Below the pieces are notes generated by a model. That model worked only from the letters and a program-made list of their open reading frames with translations. It had not been told where the DNA came from and did no database searches. DNA of 64,000 nucleotides from SIG440 sp045120135 (GTDB lineage Bacteria; Bacillota; Clostridia; Monoglobales; Monoglobaceae): contig JBGVEN010000001.1 of NCBI GenBank assembly GCA_045120135.1, forward strand, positions 248,001 through 312,000. The letters run 5' to 3'. Numbering within the stretch: position 1 is the stretch's first letter; the number at the start of each line of letters is the position of its first letter. Positions 1-9,417 of this stretch are shown piece after piece. The position numbers and the translations under genes are program-made.

Positions 1-2
1 TC

Positions 3-1025
3 AAAGGCCGTGGCGAAAATGGTTTTTTGGTTGAAGCAGACGGTCAGGTTTACGAGGGTAAGAGACTGGTTGTTGCATCAGGTTCTGAAACTGTTGTTCC
101 CCCCGTACCCGGCCTTAAGGAAGGTTTGGACAGCGGCTTTGTAGTTACAAATCGTGAAGTTCTTGACGAAAAAACTCTCCCCGAAAGCATTGTTGTTATC
201 GGCGGCGGCGTAATCGGTCTGGAAATGGCTTATTACTTTGCAAGCGTTGGCGTAGCGGTAACAGTTATCGAAATGATGCCTAAAATCGCAGGCGCAACAG
301 ATCCCGAAATATGTAAGGTTCTTACCGATGCATTTGAAAAGCGCGGTATGGTATTCAAGCTCTCCTGCAAGGTTCTTGAAGTTAAGAAAGATAGCGTTAT
401 ATACGAAGAAAACGGCGAGAAGAAAGAAATCAAGTGCGATAAGGTTCTTCTTTCTGCAGGTCGTAAGCCCGCAACAGCAGGTATTGGTATCGAGACACTT
501 CAGCTCGATATGGACAGAGCTGCAATTAAGACCGACCGTCACCTTTGCACAAATGTTTCAGGCGTTTATGCTATCGGCGACTGCAACGGCAAGCTTATGC
601 TCGCACATACAGCATACCGTGAAGCAGAGGTTGCTGTTAACCATATGCTCGGCAAAACCGACGAAATGCGTTACGATGTTATTCCCTCAGTTATCTACAC
701 CGACCCCGAGGTTGCGAGTGTAGGTCTCAGCAAGGAGGCAGCAGAGGAAAGAGGAATGAAGGTTAAGGAAATCAAGCTTCCTATGTCCTACGCAGGTCGT
801 TATCTTGCAGAGGTTGAAGGCGGTAAGGGCTTTATCAAGCTTGTAGTTGATACCGAAAGAAACCGCCTTGTTGGTTGCCACATCATTGGCTCTTATGCAT
901 CAGAAATAATTATGACAGCTACTATGATGGTAGATACAGAACTGACTCCCTCAAGACTTCAGAAGCTTGTATTCCCCCATCCTACAGTTGTTGAAATCAT
1001 ACGTGAAGCAATATTTCATATTTAA
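3..1025 (+). CDS. lpdA: dihydrolipoyl dehydrogenase (E3), 5' end cut by window edge
   Basis: Flavoprotein that reoxidises the lipoyl group of a 2-oxoacid dehydrogenase complex, passing electrons to NAD+. The frame is open to the left edge, so the gene starts outside; 340 residues are visible and, against a usual length near 450-470, roughly 110-130 N-terminal residues (including the redox-active Cys pair) are missing. Visible are the second dinucleotide-binding motif GGGVIGLEMA (from about nt 201), the FAD motif AIGDCNG (about nt 570) and the C-terminal active-site HPTVVE (nt 978-995) that supplies the catalytic His-Glu. It ends 14 nt before a fused E1 gene, so it belongs to a pyruvate, acetoin or branched-chain oxoacid dehydrogenase operon whose E2 gene probably lies to the left. 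Confidence 0.93.
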   Translation, partial: KGRGENGFLVEADGQVYEGKRLVVASGSETVVPPVPGLKEGLDSGFVVTNREVLDEKTLPESIVVIGGGVIGLEMAYYFASVGVAVTVIEMMPKIAGATDPEICKVLTDAFEKRGMVFKLSCKVLEVKKDSVIYEENGEKKEIKCDKVLLSAGRKPATAGIGIETLQLDMDRAAIKTDRHLCTNVSGVYAIGDCNGKLMLAHTAYREAEVAVNHMLGKTDEMRYDVIPSVIYTDPEVASVGLSKEAAEERGMKVKEIKLPMSYAGRYLAEVEGGKGFIKLVVDTERNRLVGCHIIGSYASEIIMTATMMVDTELTPSRLQKLVFPHPTVVEIIREAIFHI

Positions 1026-1039
1026 GGAGGAAATTTAAA

Positions 1040-3505
1040 ATGCCAAAGAGTTTATTTGTTGATCCTGCCGAGACACTTGCTCCCGGTAAGATTACATTCA
1101 AAGACATTCCCGTTAATGCGTACAACAAAACAATCGCAGAAGAACGCGGCCGTTACTCAGACGATGACCTCGTTCGTATCTACCGTGATATCACTGTTCT
1201 CCGTGAGTTTGAGTCAATGCTCAGCCTCATCAAGACACAGGGTGTATACAACGGTATCGAAACTACATATCCCGGTCCTGCCCACCTTTCAGTAGGTCAG
1301 GAAGCGGCAGCAGTAGGTCAGGCTTACCTTTTGGACCAGAACGACTTTTCATTCGGTTCACATCGTAGCCATTCTGAAATCCTTGCAAAGGCTCTGTCTT
1401 GTATCCACAAGCTCAGCGAGCAGGAACTTATGACAATTATGGAAGGCTTCCTTGACGGCAGCGCACTCCGTGCAACCGAAAAGCTCGGTCCGGTAAGCGA
1501 TGTTAAGGAGCTTGCAATCCGTTTCATTCTCTACGGAACACTTTCAGAAATCTTTGCCCGTGAAACAGGCTTCCACAAGGGTATGGGCGGCTCAATGCAC
1601 GCATTCTTCCTGCCCTTCGGTATTTACCCCAACAACGCTATTGTTGGTGGTAGTGCTGCTATCGCAACAGGTGCTGCTCTGTTTAAGAAGGTTAACGGCA
1701 AGCAGGGTATCGTAGTATGTAACTCAGGTGACGGCTCAATGGCTCGTGGTCCTGTTTGGGAAGCTATGAACTTTGCTGCTATGGACCAGTTCCATACACT
1801 TTGGGAAAGCCACAACGGCGGTATGCCCATTCTCTACAATGTATTTAATAACTCATATGGTATGGGTGACCAGACCCGTGGCGAAACAATGGGTTACGAT
1901 ATGCTTGCTCGTATCGGCTCAGGTGTAAGCCCCACTCAGTTCCACGCTGAAAGAATTAACGGCTTCAATCCTCTTGCTGTTATCGACGCTATGGAACGCA
2001 AGCTCGAAATCCTCCGTGCAGGCGAAGGCCCCGTTATGCTTGATACTCTTACATACCGTTACTCAGGTCACTCAGTATCTGACCAGAACGCTTACCGTAC
2101 CAAGGAAGAAATCGAAGCTTGGCAGGCAATCGACCCGATCATCACATACCGTCAGGGTCTTGTTGATGCAGGTGTTGCTTCTGACTCCAAGATGGAAGAA
2201 ATCCTTGCTGAAACAGCAGAACGTATGACAATGATTTGTAAGGCTGCATCTGATCCTCAGGTTAGCCCCTATGTAAACTTCAAGACAGATCCCGCAGTTG
2301 TTGAAAGAATGATGTTCTCAAACGAGAAGGTTGAAAAGTTCGACGACCGCGAACCCGAGGTTAATATGCCTCTTGCAGAAGTTCCTGCATACAAGAAGCT
2401 CAAGGAGAAAGAACGCTGCCCCATCGTTGACGGCAAGCCCGTTTCAAAGATGAAGCTCTTTAACCTCCGTGACGCTATGAGCGAAGTTATCTATGACCGC
2501 TTCTACGAAGACCCGACCCTCATCGCATACGGCGAAGACTGCCGTGACTGGGGTGGTGCATTCGCAGTTTATCGTGGTATGATGGATGCATTCCCGCATT
2601 GCCGTCTCTTCAACTCACCCATTGCCGAAGCTGCTATCGTTGGTACAGCTGTTGGTTACGCTCTCTCGGGCGGCCGTGCATTGGTTGAACTTATGTACGC
2701 TGACTTTATCGGTTGTGCAGGGGACGAAATCTTCAACCAGATGTCAAAATGGCAGGCAATGTCTGCAGGTATCCTTAAGATGCCCGTTGTTCTCCGTGTA
2801 TCCGTTGGTTCAAAGTATGGTGCACAGCACTCTCAGGACTGGACAGCACTCTGTGCTCATATTCCTGGTCTTAAGGTTTGCTTCCCCGCAACACCCTGGG
2901 AAGCAAAGGGTCTTATGGAAACAGCACTTAAGGGTACTGACCCTGTTGTATTCTTTGAAAGCCAGAGAATTTACGATGTTGGTGAACAGTTCCACGAAGG
3001 CGGCGTACCTGCTGAACGTTACGAAATCGAATTTGGTGATGTTAACAAGGTACGTGAAGGTAAGGATGTAACAATCCTCACAATTGGTGCGGCTCTTTAC
3101 CGTGCAGTTGACGCTGCAAAACAGCTCAGCGAAAAGTACGGAATGGAAGCAGAGGTTATCAACCTCCACTCACTCGTTCCGCTTGACTACACCAAGATTA
3201 TTGAATCTGTTAAAAAGACAGGTCGCGTTGTTCTTGTATCTGACGCTTGCGCTCGTGGTTCATTTATGAACGATGTAGCTGAAAACATCACACAGCTCTG
3301 CTTCGATGACCTTGATGCACCGCCTGTTGTTGTTGGCGCACGCAACTGGATTACACCTCCCTTTGAATTCGACGAATTCTTCTTCCCGCAGGCTGGCTGG
3401 ATTATCGATGCAATCCACGAAAAGCTCGTTCCGCTGCCCGGCCATGTTGTTGAGAATGGCTGCACAGAAGCAGAAGCTCTCCGCCGTGCAAAGCAGGGTG
3501 TATAA
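1040..3505 (+). CDS. fused 2-oxoacid dehydrogenase E1 alpha-beta subunit
   Basis: Thiamine-diphosphate-dependent E1 enzyme that decarboxylates a 2-oxoacid (pyruvate, acetoin or a branched-chain oxoacid) and acylates the lipoyl E2. Alpha and beta subunits, normally two genes, are one 821-residue chain: alpha about 1-465 with the ThDP/Mg motif GDGS (residue 230) through FNNSYG (about 269), then beta from about 470 (KMKLFNLRDAMSE) with the typical YGEDCRDWGGAF start and the IAEAAIVG region. The ATG follows GGAGGAAATTTAAA 14 nt after lpd. The stop codon abuts the next start. Substrate cannot be decided from sequence; pyruvate or acetoin is my guess. The fusion arrangement is known in some Bacteroidetes and Clostridia. 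Confidence 0.9.
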   Translation: MPKSLFVDPAETLAPGKITFKDIPVNAYNKTIAEERGRYSDDDLVRIYRDITVLREFESMLSLIKTQGVYNGIETTYPGPAHLSVGQEAAAVGQAYLLDQNDFSFGSHRSHSEILAKALSCIHKLSEQELMTIMEGFLDGSALRATEKLGPVSDVKELAIRFILYGTLSEIFARETGFHKGMGGSMHAFFLPFGIYPNNAIVGGSAAIATGAALFKKVNGKQGIVVCNSGDGSMARGPVWEAMNFAAMDQFHTLWESHNGGMPILYNVFNNSYGMGDQTRGETMGYDMLARIGSGVSPTQFHAERINGFNPLAVIDAMERKLEILRAGEGPVMLDTLTYRYSGHSVSDQNAYRTKEEIEAWQAIDPIITYRQGLVDAGVASDSKMEEILAETAERMTMICKAASDPQVSPYVNFKTDPAVVERMMFSNEKVEKFDDREPEVNMPLAEVPAYKKLKEKERCPIVDGKPVSKMKLFNLRDAMSEVIYDRFYEDPTLIAYGEDCRDWGGAFAVYRGMMDAFPHCRLFNSPIAEAAIVGTAVGYALSGGRALVELMYADFIGCAGDEIFNQMSKWQAMSAGILKMPVVLRVSVGSKYGAQHSQDWTALCAHIPGLKVCFPATPWEAKGLMETALKGTDPVVFFESQRIYDVGEQFHEGGVPAERYEIEFGDVNKVREGKDVTILTIGAALYRAVDAAKQLSEKYGMEAEVINLHSLVPLDYTKIIESVKKTGRVVLVSDACARGSFMNDVAENITQLCFDDLDAPPVVVGARNWITPPFEFDEFFFPQAGWIIDAIHEKLVPLPGHVVENGCTEAEALRRAKQGV

Positions 3506-4126
3506 GTGATTATTAAGCGTACAGCAAACGCCGGAGTGCTACTTAGTATGGACAAAGTGTCCCTACTGCTGGACGGCGTATGCAGGGAACTCCCCCCGTA
3601 CCTCGGCACACCCGATTCGGTGCGTGAGGAGCTTGAAAAAAACTTTCCTGATGTTGTGGCGTTTACCCATAGGCATGAGGACCACTTTGATGAGTCCTAT
3701 GCCAAAAACTATGAAACATTGGCTCTCAGGTCCGTTATCGGACCTGAGTTCTCAATTTCAAGGGAAGTTAGTAATTTAAAAATTATTTCTGTACCAACAA
3801 GGCATATTGGAAAAGCTGATGTGCCGCATACAAGCTTCGTGGTTGAAGGTAGCGAGTGTGTTTGGTTTATGGGCGATGCATCTCCGCTTGAATTGAAGAA
3901 CTTTTTAAATATTCGCAAACCGGACGTAATTGTTGTCCCTTATGCCTATGCAATCTCGGCTTCTGCCTGGAAGTCAACGAAGAATACAGGTGCAAAAACC
4001 ATTGTACTGCTTCATCTGCCGCTAAGAGAAAATGACCCTTATGGTCTTTGGCAGGCGGTTGAAGAAGTTACACAAAACGATGAATGCCTCAAAATTTTGC
4101 AGGTTGGTCAGGAAATTGAGATTTAA
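3506..4126 (+). CDS. MBL-fold metal-dependent hydrolase (UlaG-like)
   Basis: A 206-residue metallo-beta-lactamase-fold protein. The metal-binding signature is THRHEDHFD (residues about 53-61), followed by a second metal His region (PTRHIGKADVPHTS) and WFMGDAS, the position of the bridging Asp. Length and pattern fit small UlaG/YtkL-like hydrolases; the substrate is unknown. It starts with GTG directly after the E1 stop (TAAGTG), so translation is probably coupled, with GCAGGGTG at the end of the E1 gene as the likely ribosome binding site. The coupling suggests a role linked to the dehydrogenase, but I know of no established one. It ends just before a strong hairpin terminator. Confidence 0.8.
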   Translation: MIIKRTANAGVLLSMDKVSLLLDGVCRELPPYLGTPDSVREELEKNFPDVVAFTHRHEDHFDESYAKNYETLALRSVIGPEFSISREVSNLKIISVPTRHIGKADVPHTSFVVEGSECVWFMGDASPLELKNFLNIRKPDVIVVPYAYAISASAWKSTKNTGAKTIVLLHLPLRENDPYGLWQAVEEVTQNDECLKILQVGQEIEI

Positions 4127-4134
4127 ATAACAAA

Positions 4135-4165
4135 AAAATGGTTCAGATTATATCTGAACCATTTT
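4135..4165. terminator. bidirectional hairpin terminator
   Basis: A perfect 14-bp stem (4135-4148 with 4152-4165) with a TAT loop and A/T-rich arms forming U-tracts on both strands. It separates the convergent metallo-hydrolase and DMT transporter genes and can end transcription from both. Confidence 0.9.
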
Positions 4166-4177
4166 CTATGTAGTTTT

Positions 4178-5032
4178 TTATTTCCATAAAGTTGCAATTA
4201 GTATACCAGCCACAACAATCAAGGCGCACATAGTTTTGTAAATAATATGTTTTTCCTTGAATACCAGCCAGCCGGTTAGGACCGTGACGATAACCGAGGA
4301 CTGTTTGATAATGGTCATTAGCGTGACCTCACTGCCCGGATATGCGTTTGCTTCAAAAAGAAGTCTGTCGCCCAAAATCAGTGAGGCACTCATAAGCGGT
4401 ATCCAATAGTTGGTCTTTATGGATTTTACTGATATCCGTTCCTTTTTTGCAATGAGGATTATTCCGTAAAGGAGTGCGGTAAAGAACATAAACCAGAACT
4501 GTAATTGTGATGATTCCATATACTGCATAAGTATTTTATCCATAGTACCCGAAATTGCGTTAAAAAAGCAGTTTAAAAGCGCCGCAGTGAGCGTGATAAG
4601 GGTAAGACCTTTAGAAGACGTGTCCTTTTTTATATTAACCAATAAAAGTCCCGTAATAACTAAAATTACACCAATTATTTTGGGTATGGTCATTGTTTCA
4701 CCAAGAATAAGCACTGCAAGAAGTGTAGAAAAGACCATACGGGAAAGGTCCATAATCCCGTAAAGGCTGACCGACATATTTTTAAGTGCTGCAAAGGCAA
4801 ATAACCACGCAATGCAAACGGCTGATGCTTTGACAAATGCCCAGAGTATGAATATCGGTTTAAGGTCAAAGGCATTTTGTGAAAATGGTATTGTAAGGAT
4901 AAAGCCTATAAGGGTGTAGAAAAACAAAATTTCGGTTGAACTGCTTCGGTTGAGAGCTGCTTTTTTCATACCCTCACGCCCGCCTTTAAGTAGGCTGTAA
5001 ATGATAACAAATATAATCCAAAGATAATTCAT
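4178..5032 (-). CDS. EamA/DMT-superfamily transporter
   Basis: A 284-residue integral membrane protein of the drug/metabolite transporter superfamily, with about ten hydrophobic segments arranged as two EamA-like halves, the second containing the characteristic LILGERLLFEANAYPGSEV-like stretch (here with D for E). Substrate is unknown; these proteins export or import small metabolites, amino acids or sugars. I place the start at the ATG at 5032 (MNYLWIIF), which has AAAGGAG at 5044-5050, rather than 19 codons upstream where no ribosome binding site is seen. A TATAAT lies at 5069-5074 without a convincing -35. It stands alone, bounded by a terminator and the intergenic element to its right. 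Confidence 0.85.
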   Translation of the reverse strand: MNYLWIIFVIIYSLLKGGREGMKKAALNRSSSTEILFFYTLIGFILTIPFSQNAFDLKPIFILWAFVKASAVCIAWLFAFAALKNMSVSLYGIMDLSRMVFSTLLAVLILGETMTIPKIIGVILVITGLLLVNIKKDTSSKGLTLITLTAALLNCFFNAISGTMDKILMQYMESSQLQFWFMFFTALLYGIILIAKKERISVKSIKTNYWIPLMSASLILGDRLLFEANAYPGSEVTLMTIIKQSSVIVTVLTGWLVFKEKHIIYKTMCALIVVAGILIATLWK

Positions 5033-5196
5033 ATAAGTCAATTCTCCTTTGCCAACAAACATTTTACTATTATATCCGGCAAAATGCAAGGCTTTATTTA
5101 CATAAAAGGGGATGTTAAAATAGTCCAGACCGCAAAAAGACGGGAAAACAAAGAATATTCCTTGTGAATTAGCAATAAAAAGCTATTATAAATGTA

Positions 5197-5224
5197 GAAA
5201 AATCGCATAATAATGCGATTTTTC
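5197..5224. terminator. hairpin, probable terminator
   Basis: A perfect 12-bp stem (5197-5208 with 5213-5224), loop AATA, with runs of A and T in the arms. It lies downstream of the minus-strand SLH gene and upstream of the DMT gene and could end the long SLH transcript. Confidence 0.6.
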
Positions 5225-5245
5225 TGTTTTTATAGTCTTTTTGCT

Positions 5246-5325
5246 ACGCACAAACCTCGCCTCTCGGTGTACACGAGTACACCTTCGGGTAACCCAAAGT
5301 CTTGACTTTGGCTCGGTTTGTGTGT
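5246..5325. repeat. three-way-junction palindromic intergenic element
   Basis: This stretch folds as a closed three-way structure on either strand. An outer stem of 11 bp (5246-5256 with 5315-5325, one G-T) encloses hairpin A (GGTGTAC 5266-5272 with GTACACC 5277-5283, loop ACGA) and hairpin B (CCAAAGTC 5294-5301 with GACTTTGG 5304-5311). It is not a tRNA (no T-loop, no CCA-type acceptor) and has no ORF. It may be a dispersed intergenic repeat (REP/MITE-like) or a small structured RNA. Only one copy is visible in this window. Confidence 0.55.
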
Positions 5326-5355
5326 TCTGAATCAATTTTACCTATCCCCATGGAA

Positions 5356-5385
5356 GGCTGTTTAAAAACATTGTTTTTAAACAGT
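5356..5385 (-). terminator. hairpin next to the SLH gene stop
   Basis: GGCTGTTTAAAAACA (5356-5370) pairs with TGTTTTTAAACAGTC over about 15 bp including one G-U; the apex is tight. It starts within 15 nt of the SLH stop codon on the minus strand and may act with the hairpin at 5197-5224 in transcript ending or 3' protection. Confidence 0.45.
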
Positions 5386-5399
5386 CCCTTTGTCATATT

Positions 5400-8300
5400 T
5401 TAGTTGTTTTCTAAAACTCTTTGAAGAACTGTCACAACCTCAGCTCTTGTGGCGTTTTCGTCGGGATTTATAGTTCTGTTGGTTTTTCCTATCATAACCT
5501 TTGAGCCAACGGCATATTTAACAGCGGAAATTGCATAGCTGTCAACCGAACCAAAATCGTCATAGTTTGCAAGCTGAATTTCTTCACCCATCGAAACATC
5601 GTAACCCTTATATTTCGCATAGCGGTAAATAATTGCTGCAATCTGTTCACGGGTAATCTTGTCATTGGGCGCAAAGCTTGTTTTGGTGTAGCCGTTTACA
5701 ATTCCGTGGCGAGCTGCCCATTTAACAGCCTCAACATAGTACATACCATCGTCAAGGTCCTTAAAACCGGGGTCAACGATTACCTTAGGCTGGTTCTCTG
5801 CACGGTGAAGAAGTGTCACCAGCATACCTCGGGTAATACTCTCTTCGGGTGAGAATTCGTTTTCGCTTGTTCCACCGGTAAGCTTATTGGTGTATGCAAA
5901 GCCAACGCTGTCTGCAAACCAATCATCTGCCTTAACATCCGTAAAGGGATTTACCCAATCGCCCTTTTCGCCAACCTGAACGGTATAAACATCTCTGAAA
6001 AGCTTATAATCAACAGTAACTTTCTTTTCGCCGGGGGTACTGAGGTCAGGAACGGTGTAGTTTGTATCCGCAAGGGGAATAATCTCTGAACTTCCGTCGT
6101 AGTATTCAATTCTTACCTTAACGGTGTCGGGGTTGAACTCTTCGCCAATCTTGTATTCGATAGCCTGAGGCATTGCCTCAATGTGGGTAATTGCTTTGGG
6201 GTCAATTACATATTCCTGAGGCCACTTGTCGTATGCCTTAAGCTTTGATTTTTCAAACCGGTAAATTCTTGCAAGCTGAAGATTGTGACTGGAACTATCG
6301 TTTTTGTACTGCTCAGAACGGCTAAAGGAGGGGAAGATGTATTTTTCTGAGAAGTTAAGCTTCATATTTACATTCTGCATAATCTCAGCACGGCCACCGT
6401 CTGAAATATCGCCCCAGCGGTCAATGTCGGCAAGATATTCCCAGGTGAGTCCGTCATAGCTGCGGAGAAGTGCAATTCTGTGTCTGGGACGGCTGTTTCC
6501 AACATCGTAGGGAGGATTATACAGCGTTGAAATGTAGAATGTACCGGGGTCAAACGGGTCTTCCTTTACACTGAACGAGCCAAGGCTGCAGGGAATCTGC
6601 GGAAGTGCATATTCATCGGTCCAGGTAACACCGTCATCATGTGAAAGCGAGTAACGCATACATCCGCCTTCGTTGTATGAACAGTACTGAATAAGCGAAC
6701 CATCCTTGGTTTTGATTATCTGTGTTTCGCAGAAGTAATCAAGATTTGTGTATTCCATCGGTGAGTTCTTTGACTGTACCCAGGTGTAACCATAATCGTC
6801 GGAGTAGTAGGTCTCAGAGATAACCTTCTTGTCGCCTACATTTGACTGTCTGCCGATGGTGTGGAATACTCTGTATACGCCGTTGTCCAGTTTAATCATA
6901 TTGATTCTATCGCCGGGCTGTGCATATTTTGATTTGGGGTCACGGGGCAGTTCTCCGACCTTTTCCCATGTAACACAACCGTCAGTTGAGCGGTATGCAT
7001 CAATACAGTTTTTAAGGTGAAGATAGCTTCCGTCTGGAAGTCTTACCATAGTTGTAGGACGGGCATCGGTAAAGCCTGTAACTTCTGTTGCTGTATGTCC
7101 TTCGTCATCTGAAAGGTAAGTAACACCTTCTGCGAAGAACCACAAGCGTCCATCAGGCAAGGCAATCATGCTGAGATTTCTGCCTTCTGCGTTATCGGGA
7201 GTATATTCCAAAACCCCATCTTCAACTCTGCCTTGTCCGCTCAGAAGCTTAAGTTCAATGTTGTCAACATCAATGTCACATCTTTCGGTAAAGAATCCGG
7301 TGCGGCCGGGCATAACCTTTTTGCCGGCTTTGGCTGAAACTACAAGCTTACTTCCAACATAAAGCTCGATGTCATCGCCGATGGTTTTCAGGCTAATGTT
7401 ATACCATTGATTTTCTTTAACTTCAGACTCGGTCTCAGCATAGGTTGTTTCTTTTTCAAAGTCAACGCCAAGTCTTGTTTCTATAAACCATTTTTTATGT
7501 GTAAAATCATATCCGCCCTTTATATATGAATGGTCAGTGTTTACTCTTGCATAAAGTCCCATCGTGGGAACGCTGCCAAGCTTTTTAACTCTGACTTTTG
7601 CAGAATAGTCAACATCCTGCTCAAAAACATGCAACCATGTTTGGGAGGTAACAGCGGTGCTATCTGTAATCTGGTAATACTTGTTGCCTTTTTCTTCGCC
7701 AACGGTCCATCTGTCCTCTTTGTTGTTTTCAATCCAATGGCTCGGACTCGTACCAACGCTTTCATCCTCAAAATGATCGTTGTAATAACCGGGGGTGAGC
7801 TTGGGTGCAGGAAGCTTGTTGTTATTTAATGGAATCTCTGTGCCACGGACAATAAGATTATCAAACATACCCCAGCCCTCGGTGCAGCGCATAGCAACTG
7901 TTCCGGTTGTGAGAAGTGTATCGGTGGGTGATGCCGGAATATCATCCGCTTCAAGCCTTAAAATGTCGTCAACATAGCAACGAATTTTGCCGTTATCAAG
8001 AGTGATTCTGAGATTGTACCAAGTATAGGGAACAAACCACCTTGAACTGTCGGTCTCAACTGTATTTGCAATCATTGTGCCGTTTTTGAAGAGCTGAATG
8101 CGGTTTCCGCCACCAACATTTGTTTTGTCAGTTATGTAGAATTCAAAGAACTTTCCGTCACCGAAACAGGCATCAATACCTAAAAATACATTGGGGTCAA
8201 TAACCATTACATCTGCCGAAACGGAGCGAATTTCAAAGTTTTTGTCCTTAAGAACGGTCTTTGCGGCCAATGAGCTGGAACGATATTCATCAAATATGCT

Positions 8301-9377
8301 ATACTGAAGCATTCGGCCGTTTTCGGTGTGCCAGTAACCACTGTGTCTATCGCCGGTAACGCTTACATGATTTTCATAGTTTTTGTCTGAATCAGAAGTG
8401 TCAAAGGTATCCTTAAATACAATCTTTGAGCCCTCCAGTTCAGGACAAATAATAACTTCAAGTTTGTCTAGCGCATCTTCAAGCTTTTTCTTCGACTTGG
8501 CAGATATAACTTCCTTTTCAATATTTGAAAGTGTGTTATATATGTCTGCAATTTCCTGAATTTCAGCTTTGTCATTGAGCGTAATTGCAGAAATGTCAAG
8601 TGCATCAATTCTTTTGATGATATCTTCGACAAGCTCTGTGCGGTTTACAATGTTGTAAACGAGGTCGAGCTTTGCCTGTTTATAAGTTGCCGTAGCTTTT
8701 TTTGCGCCAACTTTAAGTGTGTCAACCTCGGTGATTTCAACGCGGTCAAGTGATATAATTTCACTTGTTCCGTCAGCATAATCGGCTTTGAGGGTGAGAG
8801 CCTTGATTTCCGGTACATTGCCAACGGGAACATCAATGCTTTCAACTACTTCGCCATTCCTGTTGAGTACGGTTAGTGCGGTAACAAAGTCAGCAGCACT
8901 TACAACCGGCTTTGACAAAACTGTTCCCTCACTCGACAAAACGGCGCTTGTGCCTGCTGTAAGAGGGATTTTGTCAGTGTAAGAAATAACAGGTGTTCCG
9001 TTTAGGAAACATTCAAGCTTTCCCTTGTGGTTTTGGAGTATTGCTGTATACTTTGCATTGGGAACAACAGCGACTCCGTTTATGTATGCATCAGCAACTG
9101 AAATGCATTCGAGTGATGTATGTTCTCCGTTTTCTGTTTTTGACAGCGTGAGTCCCGCTTCGGTATCAACAGTAAATGAATAAAAGTTTTTTCCTCCGTC
9201 GCTGCAGTTGCCCTTAATTGTGAAGCTTCCACTGTCGGGGAATACGGCTTCAACACGTATTGCATAGCTGTCAAGTACGGAGTCAGTAGTCAAATCCGTA
9301 GCAGCATAAGCAAAACTCATAGGCGAAGCGCCCATAATCATACAAACAGAAAGGAAAAACATAAGAAGCTTTTTCAT
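5400..9377 (-). CDS. secreted SLH-domain protein with sialidase-like Asp-box propeller
   Basis: A 1325-residue surface protein. An N-terminal signal peptide (MKKLLMFFLSVCMIMG, cleavage near AYA) is followed by a LamG-like start, a Big_3-type Ig-like segment (about 165-245), a helical linker, two concanavalin-like segments (about 320-520 and 545-715), a beta-propeller region with four Asp-box motifs (STDGCVTW about 797, SDDYGYTW about 860, SHDDGVTW about 913, SYDGLTW about 973), a second Big_3-like domain (about 1065-1135) and three SLH repeats (about 1142-1325). The architecture fits an S-layer-anchored glycan-binding or glycan-cleaving enzyme. Catalytic sialidase residues cannot be assigned by eye, so substrate and activity are open. 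It has its own strong promoter and an AAAGGAG site. Confidence 0.85.
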   Translation of the reverse strand: MKKLLMFFLSVCMIMGASPMSFAYAATDLTTDSVLDSYAIRVEAVFPDSGSFTIKGNCSDGGKNFYSFTVDTEAGLTLSKTENGEHTSLECISVADAYINGVAVVPNAKYTAILQNHKGKLECFLNGTPVISYTDKIPLTAGTSAVLSSEGTVLSKPVVSAADFVTALTVLNRNGEVVESIDVPVGNVPEIKALTLKADYADGTSEIISLDRVEITEVDTLKVGAKKATATYKQAKLDLVYNIVNRTELVEDIIKRIDALDISAITLNDKAEIQEIADIYNTLSNIEKEVISAKSKKKLEDALDKLEVIICPELEGSKIVFKDTFDTSDSDKNYENHVSVTGDRHSGYWHTENGRMLQYSIFDEYRSSSLAAKTVLKDKNFEIRSVSADVMVIDPNVFLGIDACFGDGKFFEFYITDKTNVGGGNRIQLFKNGTMIANTVETDSSRWFVPYTWYNLRITLDNGKIRCYVDDILRLEADDIPASPTDTLLTTGTVAMRCTEGWGMFDNLIVRGTEIPLNNNKLPAPKLTPGYYNDHFEDESVGTSPSHWIENNKEDRWTVGEEKGNKYYQITDSTAVTSQTWLHVFEQDVDYSAKVRVKKLGSVPTMGLYARVNTDHSYIKGGYDFTHKKWFIETRLGVDFEKETTYAETESEVKENQWYNISLKTIGDDIELYVGSKLVVSAKAGKKVMPGRTGFFTERCDIDVDNIELKLLSGQGRVEDGVLEYTPDNAEGRNLSMIALPDGRLWFFAEGVTYLSDDEGHTATEVTGFTDARPTTMVRLPDGSYLHLKNCIDAYRSTDGCVTWEKVGELPRDPKSKYAQPGDRINMIKLDNGVYRVFHTIGRQSNVGDKKVISETYYSDDYGYTWVQSKNSPMEYTNLDYFCETQIIKTKDGSLIQYCSYNEGGCMRYSLSHDDGVTWTDEYALPQIPCSLGSFSVKEDPFDPGTFYISTLYNPPYDVGNSRPRHRIALLRSYDGLTWEYLADIDRWGDISDGGRAEIMQNVNMKLNFSEKYIFPSFSRSEQYKNDSSSHNLQLARIYRFEKSKLKAYDKWPQEYVIDPKAITHIEAMPQAIEYKIGEEFNPDTVKVRIEYYDGSSEIIPLADTNYTVPDLSTPGEKKVTVDYKLFRDVYTVQVGEKGDWVNPFTDVKADDWFADSVGFAYTNKLTGGTSENEFSPEESITRGMLVTLLHRAENQPKVIVDPGFKDLDDGMYYVEAVKWAARHGIVNGYTKTSFAPNDKITREQIAAIIYRYAKYKGYDVSMGEEIQLANYDDFGSVDSYAISAVKYAVGSKVMIGKTNRTINPDENATRAEVVTVLQRVLENN

Positions 9378-9417
9378 AATTTTATCTCCTTTTGTGAAAA
9401 TTATTTTCTTATATTAT

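Noticed and set aside
5246..5325. tRNA gene
   Set aside because: The cloverleaf-like fold lacks T-loop and D-loop consensus, an anticodon arm of correct size and the acceptor spacing.
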